Shown here: positions 1 through 7,500 of the stretch, one piece after another
Numbering within the stretch: the first letter of the stretch is position 1
Layout of the letters: each line of letters begins with the position of its first letter
Assembly (NCBI GenBank): GCA_964470195.1
Contig: CAYYBG010000006.1
Coordinates: 1 to 64,000, forward strand
Source of the DNA: RFPI01 sp964470195
GTDB taxonomy: Bacteria; Pseudomonadota; Gammaproteobacteria; Burkholderiales; Methylophilaceae
Reading direction: 5' to 3'
Length of the DNA: 64,000 bases
Position numbers and translations under genes: made by a program
Notes under the pieces: generated by a model
Seen by the model: the letters and a program-made list of their open reading frames with translations, nothing else
Told to the model about the DNA's origin: nothing
Database searches by the model: none

Positions 1-39
1 ATCCTGAAAATATAAGCTGATGAAAATATAAGTTTTTCC

Positions 40-69
40 TTGAAATCCAAGCAAAATTTATGCTAATAT
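40..69 (+). promoter_or_regulatory. Candidate rpsB promoter
   Basis: TTGAAA at 40-45 and TAATAT at 64-69 are separated by 18 bases, and the -10 box is preceded by TGC, giving an extended -10. Transcription would start near 76 and leave a leader of about 215 bases before rpsB, long enough to hold the structured element described separately. Assigned by eye only; other weak boxes exist in this A+T-rich region. Confidence 0.45.
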
Positions 70-191
70 TGCGCACCTTTTTATTCGGCAAGCAAACAAG
101 CCAATTAAGAGCCTAGATAAGATACAAAATTTAATCCTAAGTTTTATCTTTTGTCATCTTTAATTTTATTGTCATTAGCTTAATAAATGGC

Positions 192-285
192 GGTTAGCAA
201 TAACCAAATTTAATCATGCACTCAGTCAAGGGTGTTCGCTTTGCGAATGTTTCAGAGTGTATGTGAGCTATAACCCTTACAGGAG
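192..285 (+). promoter_or_regulatory. Folded leader of rpsB, possible S2 autoregulatory element
   Basis: Three pairings are visible. GGTTA (192-196) pairs with TAACC (201-205) across a GCAA tetraloop. TTCGC (235-239) pairs with GCGAA (243-247). AAGGGT (228-233) pairs with ACCCTT (273-278), enclosing the second hairpin and ending just before the Shine-Dalgarno AGGAG (281-285). In enterobacteria S2 represses rpsB-tsf through a structured leader; that this leader works the same way is inference. The placement next to the ribosome-binding site suits translational control. Confidence 0.4.
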
Positions 286-291
286 TTTTAT

Positions 292-1032
292 ATGTCTGTG
301 ACTATGCGTCAAATGCTAGAGGCTGGTGTCCATTTTGGCCACCAAACCCGCTACTGGAATCCAAAAATGGCCGAATATATTTTCGGCGATCGCAACAAAA
401 TCCATATCGTTAATCTAGAAAAAACATTACCCATGTTTGAGGACGCTCTCAAATATGTGCGTCAATTAGCCGCCAATAAAGGCCGCATTATGTTTGTTGG
501 AACTAAGCGTCAAGCACGTGAGATCGTGCGTGAAGAAGCAGAACGTGCTGGTTGCGCTTACGTTAACCATCGTTGGTTAGGCGGTATGCTGACTAATTTC
601 AAGACAGTCAAGCAATCTATCAAACGTTTAAATGATTATGAAATGATGTTGCAAGATGGCAGCATGGATAAATTTGGTAAAAAAGAAATCCTTGGTTTTA
701 AGCGTGAAGTAGAGAAACTAACTCGCTCTATTGGCGGAATCAAAGAAATGGGCGGTTTGCCAGATGCTATCTTCATTATCGATGTTGGTCATGAGAGCGG
801 TGCTGTGACTGAGGCAGGTAAGTTAGGTATTCCAGTGATTGGTGTTGTTGATACTAATAACTCACCTGAAGGTGTCACTTATATTGTTCCTGGCAACGAT
901 GATTCAAGCCGTGCTATTCGCTTGTACGCTCGTGGTATTGCCGATGCTGTATTGGAAGGGCGCGCGCAGTCAATTAACGAAATTGTCAAAGCAAGTGCTG
1001 AAGAAGTAGTTGAGGAAACACCGGCAGAATAA
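292..1032 (+). CDS. rpsB: 30S ribosomal protein S2
   Basis: Component of the small ribosomal subunit, needed for S1 binding. The 246-residue protein starts with the family signature around MLEAGVHFGHQTRYWNPKM and carries the conserved motifs FVGTKRQA and NHRWLGGMLTN and the later region GLPDAIFIIDV. Length is normal for the family. AGGAG lies seven bases before the ATG. It heads the conserved rpsB-tsf-pyrH-frr series; a hairpin terminator directly after the stop should reduce readthrough into tsf. Confidence 0.98.
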   Translation: MSVTMRQMLEAGVHFGHQTRYWNPKMAEYIFGDRNKIHIVNLEKTLPMFEDALKYVRQLAANKGRIMFVGTKRQAREIVREEAERAGCAYVNHRWLGGMLTNFKTVKQSIKRLNDYEMMLQDGSMDKFGKKEILGFKREVEKLTRSIGGIKEMGGLPDAIFIIDVGHESGAVTEAGKLGIPVIGVVDTNNSPEGVTYIVPGNDDSSRAIRLYARGIADAVLEGRAQSINEIVKASAEEVVEETPAE

Positions 1033-1039
1033 GCCGACT

Positions 1040-1062
1040 AAGGGGCTTTGCCCCTTTTTTTA
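1040..1062 (+). terminator. Rho-independent terminator/attenuator between rpsB and tsf
   Basis: AAGGGGC (1040-1046), loop TTT, GCCCCTT (1050-1056), then a run of T. The stem is short but G+C-rich. It lies between two genes normally cotranscribed, so it probably sets the rpsB:tsf ratio rather than fully ending the transcript. Confidence 0.8.
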
Positions 1063-1108
1063 TATCGAATATTTATGCCAGTTAAACTGGAAAAAGAAGG
1101 AGTATCAA

Positions 1109-1984
1109 ATGGCTGAAATTACAGCTTCGATGGTTAAAGAATTACGTGAGCGTACAGATGCACCCATGATGGATTGTAAAAAAGCATTGTCCGAAGCTGA
1201 CGGTGATATGGCGCGTGCAGAAGAGATATTGCGTGTTCGTTTTGGTAATAAGGCAAGCAAAGCTGCTGGTCGTGTTGCCGCAGAGGGTACAGTAGGGGTC
1301 AGTATCAGTGCTGACGGTAAGACAGGTGCAATGGTAGAGGTTAACTCTGAGACTGACTTCTGTGCCAAGAACGATGAATTCCTGAATTTTGTTCGTGAGT
1401 TAGCAGTTGCGATTGAAAAAAATAATCCCGCTAATATCGAGGCAGTAGCTACTTTATCCTTGCCAGGTGGTAATGCTGAAGAGATGCGTACACAGCTAAT
1501 TGGTAAAATTGGTGAGAACATTACACCTCGTCGTTTTGTTCGTTTGCAGGCGCAAGGAAAATTGGTAAGTTACGTGCATGGTGGGAAAATTGGCGTTTTA
1601 GTAGATGTTGTTGGTGGTGATGACGCACTTGCCAAGGATGTTGCGATGCATATCGCCGCTGCAAAACCAAAATCATTAGATGCAAGTGGCGTAGATCAAG
1701 CACTGATTGAGGCTGAGCGTCGTGTTGCGATTGAAAAAGCTAAGGAAGCAGGCAAGCCAGATGCAATGTTAGAAAAAATTGCAGAGGGTACTGTGCAAAA
1801 ATTCTTGAAAGAAGTGACCCTGCTTAGTCAACCTTTTGTGAAAGATGATAAACAAACCATTGATCAATTGCTAAAATCCAAAAACGCTAGTGTTGCTTCT
1901 TTCACAATGTACGTGGTTGGTGAAGGCATTGAGAAAGTAGTGACAGATTTTGCGGCTGAAGTTGCTGCGGCTGCAAAAGTCTAG
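1109..1984 (+). CDS. tsf: Elongation factor Ts
   Basis: Nucleotide exchange factor that regenerates EF-Tu-GTP in the cytoplasm. 291 residues from the ATG preceded by AGAAGGAG; an in-frame upstream extension to 1010 lacks family similarity and overlaps rpsB, so it was discarded. The N-terminal UBA-like region (ELRERTDAPMMDCKKAL, about residues 11-27) and the EF-Tu contact motif TDFCAKND (residues 82-89) are visible. It lies between rpsB and pyrH, bounded on both sides by hairpin terminators, which suggests that its dosage is set separately. Confidence 0.98.
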   Translation: MAEITASMVKELRERTDAPMMDCKKALSEADGDMARAEEILRVRFGNKASKAAGRVAAEGTVGVSISADGKTGAMVEVNSETDFCAKNDEFLNFVRELAVAIEKNNPANIEAVATLSLPGGNAEEMRTQLIGKIGENITPRRFVRLQAQGKLVSYVHGGKIGVLVDVVGGDDALAKDVAMHIAAAKPKSLDASGVDQALIEAERRVAIEKAKEAGKPDAMLEKIAEGTVQKFLKEVTLLSQPFVKDDKQTIDQLLKSKNASVASFTMYVVGEGIEKVVTDFAAEVAAAAKV

Positions 1985-2014
1985 TTTCTACTTTTTAAAA
2001 AGTTTGATTTAGTG

Positions 2015-2050
2015 CGATGATGGCAGACCCTCTGCCATCATCGTTTTTTT
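2015..2050 (+). terminator. Strong Rho-independent terminator after tsf
   Basis: A perfect 13-bp stem: 2015-2027 pairs with 2031-2043 around a CCC loop, followed by seven T. One of the strongest hairpins in the window. It sits only 20 bases before pyrH, so pyrH needs readthrough or a promoter not recognised here. Confidence 0.9.
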
Positions 2051-2070
2051 GCAAGAAACGGAGTCTAATC

Positions 2071-2793
2071 GTGAGCAAACTTTCTCCCAAATACCGTCGT
2101 ATTTTGCTAAAACTATCTGGTGAAGCACTAATGGGAGAGGATAGCTACGGCATCAACCGTGCTACGATTCAAGCCATTGTTAGTCAAATTAAAACCATTG
2201 TGGATATGAATGTCCAGGTCGCTGTGGTTATCGGTGGGGGCAATATTTTTCGCGGCGTGGCTCCCGCTGCTGAGGGAATGGATAGAGCCACAGCCGATTA
2301 TATGGGTATGCTTGCGACCGTGATGAATGCTTTGGCTTTGCAGGATGCTATGCGTCATATTGGTTTGGTAAGCCGAGTGCAATCCGCTCTCAATATTGAA
2401 CAAGTTGCAGAGCCATATATTCGTGGAAAAGCGATTCGATACTTGGAAGAGGGGCGAGTTGTTATTTTTGGTGCTGGCACTGGGAATCCATTTTTTACTA
2501 CCGATACTGCGGCTGCACTTCGTGGCTTAGAAATTAATGCTGAAATTGTGATCAAAGCGACTAAGGTAGATGGTATTTACACAGACGATCCAAAAACGCA
2601 TCCAGATGCGATGAGATATTCCAAAATCAGTTTTGATGAAGCTATCAATAAAAATCTTAAAGTCATGGATGCAACTGCATTGACTCTGTGTCGTGATCAA
2701 AAAATGCCAATTTCTGTATTCAGTATATTCAAACATGACGCATTAATGCGAGTGGTTATGGGCGAAGATGAAGGCACTTTAGTCCATATTTAA
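2071..2793 (+). CDS. pyrH: Uridylate kinase (UMP kinase)
   Basis: Phosphorylates UMP to UDP with ATP; hexameric amino-acid-kinase-fold enzyme of pyrimidine synthesis. 240 residues from a GTG start (VSKLSPKYRRILLKLSGEAL), which fits the family N-terminus. The longer frame from 2017 begins inside the terminator hairpin and was rejected. Motifs: KLSGEALMG (phosphate binding), VVIGGGNIFRG, TGNPFFTTDTAAALR and VDGIYTDDPK. Next gene frr follows after 21 bases. Confidence 0.97.
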   Translation: MSKLSPKYRRILLKLSGEALMGEDSYGINRATIQAIVSQIKTIVDMNVQVAVVIGGGNIFRGVAPAAEGMDRATADYMGMLATVMNALALQDAMRHIGLVSRVQSALNIEQVAEPYIRGKAIRYLEEGRVVIFGAGTGNPFFTTDTAAALRGLEINAEIVIKATKVDGIYTDDPKTHPDAMRYSKISFDEAINKNLKVMDATALTLCRDQKMPISVFSIFKHDALMRVVMGEDEGTLVHI

Positions 2794-2814
2794 CTAATTT
2801 TTAAGGAGAAATAA

Positions 2815-3372
2815 ATGCTTACGGAACTTAAGAAAAACTCTGAGCAGCGCATGCAAAAAACACTTGAAACCTTAAAAAACGACTTATCTAAAATCCGTAC
2901 TGGAAGAGCGCATATAGGTTTATTGGACCATATCCAAGTCGATTATTATGGATCACCAGTCCCTGTTAATCAGGTAGCTAATGTGACGCTAGGGGATGCT
3001 CGCACCATTAATGTTCAGCCTTATGAAAAGTCGATGATTTCTCCAGTTGAAAAAGCAATTAGAGATGCAGATTTAGGATTAAATCCTGCTACTAATGGCG
3101 ATGTTATTCGCGTCCCTATGCCCATGTTGACTGAGGAACGTCGTCGCGACTTGACGAAAGTCGTAAGAGGTGAGGGAGAGAATGCAAAAGTTGCAGTCAG
3201 AAATATTCGACGCGATAGCAATGATAACTTGAAGAAATTATTGAAAGATAAAGAAATCGGTGAAGATGATGAGCGTCGTTGTCAGGATGAAATCCAAAAA
3301 CTGACCGATAAATATATCGCTGAGATTGATAAAATGTTGCAAGTAAAAGAAGCAGATTTAATGGCAGTTTAA
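2815..3372 (+). CDS. frr: Ribosome recycling factor
   Basis: Works with EF-G to split post-termination ribosomes. 185 residues, the usual length. Conserved blocks include LSKIRTGRAH near residue 25, VDYYGSPVPVNQVANV, and the C-terminal half beginning PMPMLTEERRRDLTK. AAGGAG lies eight bases before the ATG. The pyrH-frr pair is nearly universal in Proteobacteria. Confidence 0.98.
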   Translation: MLTELKKNSEQRMQKTLETLKNDLSKIRTGRAHIGLLDHIQVDYYGSPVPVNQVANVTLGDARTINVQPYEKSMISPVEKAIRDADLGLNPATNGDVIRVPMPMLTEERRRDLTKVVRGEGENAKVAVRNIRRDSNDNLKKLLKDKEIGEDDERRCQDEIQKLTDKYIAEIDKMLQVKEADLMAV

Positions 3373-3387
3373 ATACTGTCCATCACT

Positions 3388-4128
3388 ATGTTCACCAGCT
3401 CTACCAAAAACATTCCAAAAATTACTAAAACTCCTGAACACATTGCCATCATTATGGATGGTAATGGTCGCTGGGCCAAAAACCGTCTTTTGCCTAGAGT
3501 GGCGGGTCATAAACAAGGGTTAGAGTCGGTTAGAAATATTATCAAGGCATGTTCTCTGCATGGTGTGAAATACCTGACATTGTTTGCATTTAGTACCGAG
3601 AATTGGCGCAGACCAAAGGATGAAATTAGTTTCTTAATGGCATTATTCATGGAGGCGCTCAAGCGCGAGGTGGAAAAGTTACATGATAACAATGTGAGGT
3701 TTAAGTTGATTGGCGATAGAAGCCAGTTCGACCCAACGCTTCAGCAAGCGATTAATAATGCTGAGAAACTTACCGAAAAAAATACTAATCTGGTGCTCAC
3801 GATTGCGGCAAATTATGGAGGTAGATGGGATATTCTTCAAGCGATGAATAAAATGATTCACCAGCATCCAAATGATAAAGGGTATTATCAAGAACAAGAT
3901 TTAATGCCATATTTGTCAACTTATGATTTGCCTGAACCTGATTTGTTTATTAGGACTGGCGGTGAGCAACGTGTGAGCAATTTTCTACTTTGGCAATTAG
4001 CCTATACGGAAATGTATTTTACCGACATCTTGTGGCCTGATTTCGATGAACAAAGTTTACTTGATGCTTTTCAATTTTATCAAACTAGAGAAAGACGATT
4101 TGGTCGAACTAGCGAACAACTGAGTTAA
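3388..4128 (+). CDS. uppS: Di-trans,poly-cis-undecaprenyl-diphosphate synthase
   Basis: Condenses isopentenyl diphosphate units onto farnesyl diphosphate to make the C55 carrier lipid for peptidoglycan and O-antigen. 246 residues. MDGNGRWAKNR carries the catalytic Asp24. The late motif RTGGEQRVSNFLLWQ is the substrate-binding signature; family members usually have Ser at the third position. No clear Shine-Dalgarno precedes the ATG, so translation may depend on coupling from frr 15 bases upstream. cdsA follows after 3 bases. Confidence 0.97.
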   Translation: MFTSSTKNIPKITKTPEHIAIIMDGNGRWAKNRLLPRVAGHKQGLESVRNIIKACSLHGVKYLTLFAFSTENWRRPKDEISFLMALFMEALKREVEKLHDNNVRFKLIGDRSQFDPTLQQAINNAEKLTEKNTNLVLTIAANYGGRWDILQAMNKMIHQHPNDKGYYQEQDLMPYLSTYDLPEPDLFIRTGGEQRVSNFLLWQLAYTEMYFTDILWPDFDEQSLLDAFQFYQTRERRFGRTSEQLS

Positions 4129-4131
4129 AAA

Positions 4132-4947
4132 ATGTTTAAAACTAGACTACTAACTACCCTTGTGATACTGCCATCTTTTTTAGCAGCTTTAATTTTTCTT
4201 CCTCAACTTTATTGGCACTTATTTATTTACTTTGCAGTGCTATTGGCTGCTTGGGAATGGGCTGATATAGCTTACTTTAATAAACCACAAGCGCTTTTGT
4301 ACTTGATGCTTTTCTCGATAATTATTTTACCAATCGCCATGTTTTCTCCTTCATGGGGTGGTCTAGTCAATTTAATAGCGATTGTTTGCGCTGCAATATT
4401 TTGGATAATTTTTGTACCTATTTGGCTGAAACTACAATTTATCATTCGTCATAAAGCTTGGTTAGCTGTTTTAGGTCTTGTATCCATATTGCCTGTTTGG
4501 TTTGCCATGGTGACGCTACATCAAATCAATCAATTTTTGCTTCTTATACTACTTGCAGGAATATGGGTTGCGGATATTGCAGCCTATCTGGTCGGTAATC
4601 GCTTCGGCAAAAATAAGCTGGCAGCTAACATTAGTCCAGGTAAAACATGGGAAGGCGTATATGGTGCTCTAGCCGCCGTTGCTCTCTATGCCTGTATTAT
4701 TTCATGGTGGAAGCATATGACAGGAAGTTTTGTCATGATGATGCTTGTTGTTGCTGTGTTTAGCATTATTGGCGATCTGTTTGAATCTCTCATCAAAAGA
4801 CAAGCTGGACTAAAAGACAGTGGGACCTTACTGCCAGGACACGGGGGTGTATTAGATCGGATTGATGGGATTTTATCTGCATTACCTGTTGTGAACTTTA
4901 TTTTGCTCATCCCCTTTTTGATGATGTTGTGGTCTAGGTATGTCTAG
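4132..4947 (+). CDS. cdsA: Phosphatidate cytidylyltransferase
   Basis: Inner-membrane enzyme converting phosphatidic acid and CTP to CDP-diacylglycerol, the branch point of phospholipid synthesis. 271 residues with about seven or eight hydrophobic segments. The C-terminal family signature is clear: GDLFESLIKRQAGLKDSG followed by LPGHGGVLDRID. The SPGKTWEG motif is also present. Its end overlaps dxr by 8 bases, implying coupled translation. Confidence 0.97.
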   Translation: MFKTRLLTTLVILPSFLAALIFLPQLYWHLFIYFAVLLAAWEWADIAYFNKPQALLYLMLFSIIILPIAMFSPSWGGLVNLIAIVCAAIFWIIFVPIWLKLQFIIRHKAWLAVLGLVSILPVWFAMVTLHQINQFLLLILLAGIWVADIAAYLVGNRFGKNKLAANISPGKTWEGVYGALAAVALYACIISWWKHMTGSFVMMMLVVAVFSIIGDLFESLIKRQAGLKDSGTLLPGHGGVLDRIDGILSALPVVNFILLIPFLMMLWSRYV

Positions 4948-6130
4948 AAACCAAAGCTTATGTATCCTTGGGTCAACTGGGACCATAGGTCAAAATACAC
5001 TTGATGTGGTTCGTCATCAAAAAAATCAATTTAAAATTTTTGCACTTTGTGCGCATACCAATGTTGATCGAATGCTCCACGATTGCATAGAGTTTCAACC
5101 TGAATTCGCAGTCATGGTAAACGATCAATCAGCCCAGCAGCTCAATTACCAATTACGTCAAACAAATAGCAAAACTCAAGTTTTGAGTGGCCTAGCTGAA
5201 TTATCCCAAATCGTTACTCATGAAAATGTGGATACCGTGATGGCAGCTATTGTTGGAGCAGCTGGATTAATGCCAGCAATTGCCGCAGCTAAATCTGGTA
5301 AAACAATCTTATTAGCTAATAAAGAGACCTTAGTGATGGCGGGTGATTTATTTATGCAGGCTGTCATCCAAGGAAATGCTCAACTTCTGCCCATCGATAG
5401 TGAACATAACGCTATTTTTCAGGTATTACCTCATAGCAAGCAAGGTAGTCTTGAAGATATGGGAGTTAAGAAAATAATTTTAACCGCCTCTGGGGGGCCG
5501 TTTCGACAGCTGGATTTTCAATCACTGGAACAAGTAACGGTGAAGCAAGCCTTAGCCCATCCTAATTGGGTGATGGGGCCGAAGATTACCATTGATTCCG
5601 CCACGTTGATGAATAAGGGTTTAGAAGTGATTGAGGCACATTGGTTATTTAACGCTAGACCAGAGCAAATTGACGTTGTGGTTCATCCACAAAGCATTAT
5701 TCACTCTATGGTTGAATATATCGATGGCTCTGTTCTTGCCCAATTAGGGACTCCAGATATGCGAACTCCCATTGCCTATGCCCTAGCATATCCAAATCGA
5801 ATTCAGAGCGGTGTTACACCAATAGACTTTACTCAGTTGTCTAAGCTAGATTTTGAACAGCCAGATTATCAACGTTTCCCTTGCTTATCTTTGGCTTTTG
5901 AAGCGCTTAAAGTGGGTGGAAATGCATCTGCAATTGTGAATGCAGCGAATGAAGTCGCTGTAAGTAGTTTTATAAAGGAAAAAATAGGATTTAATGATAT
6001 TGCAAGATTGATAGACAGTGTGCTTAATCGAATTGCAAGATTTCCTGTCGCCAATTTAGAACATTTATTACAAATAGATGCAGAGGCTAGGGCACTTGCT
6101 AATCAGTGGGTGGAGTGTAGAGTATGTTGA
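4940..6130 (+). CDS. dxr: 1-deoxy-D-xylulose 5-phosphate reductoisomerase
   Basis: NADPH-dependent conversion of DXP to methylerythritol phosphate, the committed step of non-mevalonate isoprenoid synthesis. 396 residues. NADPH-binding LGSTGTIGQNTLDVV lies at the N-terminus; the metal/substrate motif LPIDSEHNAIFQ and the region NWVMGPKITIDSATLMNKG are intact. It supplies precursors used by UppS in the same cluster. Overlaps cdsA by 8 bases and rseP by 7. Confidence 0.98.
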   Translation: MSRNQSLCILGSTGTIGQNTLDVVRHQKNQFKIFALCAHTNVDRMLHDCIEFQPEFAVMVNDQSAQQLNYQLRQTNSKTQVLSGLAELSQIVTHENVDTVMAAIVGAAGLMPAIAAAKSGKTILLANKETLVMAGDLFMQAVIQGNAQLLPIDSEHNAIFQVLPHSKQGSLEDMGVKKIILTASGGPFRQLDFQSLEQVTVKQALAHPNWVMGPKITIDSATLMNKGLEVIEAHWLFNARPEQIDVVVHPQSIIHSMVEYIDGSVLAQLGTPDMRTPIAYALAYPNRIQSGVTPIDFTQLSKLDFEQPDYQRFPCLSLAFEALKVGGNASAIVNAANEVAVSSFIKEKIGFNDIARLIDSVLNRIARFPVANLEHLLQIDAEARALANQWVECRVC

Positions 6131-7500
6131 TGTTGCTGGCATTTTTTGTAGCGTTGGCAATTCTGGTGGTCATTCATGAATTTGGTCATTTTCAAGTGGC
6201 AAAATGGTGTGGAGTAAAAGTATTACGTTTTTCTGTTGGTTTTGGTAAACCAATTTTCACTAAGGTGTTTGGTAAAGACAATACAGAGTTTGTAATCGCC
6301 GGAATACCATTAGGCGGCTACGTGAAAATGCTAGATGAACGTGAACTTGATGAGCATCAGAGACAGGCTTTTTCAGATGATTTAGCTAGGGCTTTTAATA
6401 GACAGTCTCCTTTAAAAAAAATCACCATTGTTATCGCAGGCCCTATGGCCAATTTATTACTTGCAATTTTTTTCTACTGGATTTTGATGTTGCAAGGAGT
6501 CACTGGACTTGTGCCGCAATTATCTTCTCCCAAAACTGGCTCTATTGCGGATACAGCTGGCTTTAAACAAGGCGACCTGATTATCTCTGTCAAGGATAAA
6601 GATATTACTACTTGGCAAGACTTTCAGTGGGAACTATTACAACTTTTACCATCGAATCAAGCAATTAAAATAAAAATTCAAACGATGGAGGGTCAGAAAC
6701 GAGACTTAATGTTAGATCTTTCGAAGATAGCCCCCGCAGATCTTGAAGAAAATATCATGCAAAAAATTGGCTTTTCAATATTTCAAGCAGATTTGCCGGC
6801 AGTGGTAGGTGAAATCCAGCCCAATAGTGCAGCATCTCGTGCAGATTTAAGAGCCGGTGATCATTTAGTCGCCATTGACGGTGAGTCGCTTGCTGATTGG
6901 AAATCTTTTGTTGATTATATAAGATCTAATCCCAACAAGACGGTGGCAATAGAACTTATTCGTGATGACAATAAGCTTTTGGTCACAACAAAACTTGATC
7001 AAGCCATTGAAAATAAAGTTGCCATAGGTCGCTTGGGTGTTAGCCCCTTAGTTGATCATGAGCAAGTCAATAAGATGTTGATTATTCAGCATTATGGACC
7101 CTTCAGTGCCTTAGTGCAGGCAATCAATAAAACCTGGCAAACATCAACTTTCACAGTAAAGATGTTAGGTAAAATGATTACTGGTAATGCATCTTTAAAA
7201 TCGGTAAGTGGTCCAGTGACGATTGCTAATTTCGCAGGACAAAGCGCTCATTTGGGATGGAAGCCGTATGTCGCTTTTTTAGCTATCTTAAGTATAAGTT
7301 TAGGTGTGTTAAATTTACTCCCCATTCCTGTATTGGATGGTGGTCATATAGTGTATTATACTGTTGAAGTTATCAGGGGAAGGCCAGTATCAGAAAAGCT
7401 GATGTTGGTTGGTCAGAAAGTTGGATTTGTTATCTTAGGTGCGTTATTTTTATTGGCGATTTATAACGACTTCAACAGATTACTCACGGGTTCTTTTTAA
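6124..7500 (+). CDS. rseP: Site-2 intramembrane zinc protease RseP
   Basis: Cleaves anti-sigma factor RseA and leftover signal peptides inside the inner membrane. 458 residues. The zinc motif HEFGH is at residues 18-22 in the first membrane segment; the third ligand lies in LPIPVLDGGH near residue 410. Two PDZ regions lie between, around 115-200 and 215-300. The rseP-bamA adjacency links envelope stress sensing with outer-membrane assembly. The stop TAA shares its last base with the bamA ATG. Confidence 0.97.
   Translation: MLMLLAFFVALAILVVIHEFGHFQVAKWCGVKVLRFSVGFGKPIFTKVFGKDNTEFVIAGIPLGGYVKMLDERELDEHQRQAFSDDLARAFNRQSPLKKITIVIAGPMANLLLAIFFYWILMLQGVTGLVPQLSSPKTGSIADTAGFKQGDLIISVKDKDITTWQDFQWELLQLLPSNQAIKIKIQTMEGQKRDLMLDLSKIAPADLEENIMQKIGFSIFQADLPAVVGEIQPNSAASRADLRAGDHLVAIDGESLADWKSFVDYIRSNPNKTVAIELIRDDNKLLVTTKLDQAIENKVAIGRLGVSPLVDHEQVNKMLIIQHYGPFSALVQAINKTWQTSTFTVKMLGKMITGNASLKSVSGPVTIANFAGQSAHLGWKPYVAFLAILSISLGVLNLLPIPVLDGGHIVYYTVEVIRGRPVSEKLMLVGQKVGFVILGALFLLAIYNDFNRLLTGSF

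Noticed and set aside
1105..1521. 138-codon minus-strand frame opposite tsf
   Set aside because: Shadow of tsf; composition follows the complementary codons of the real gene.
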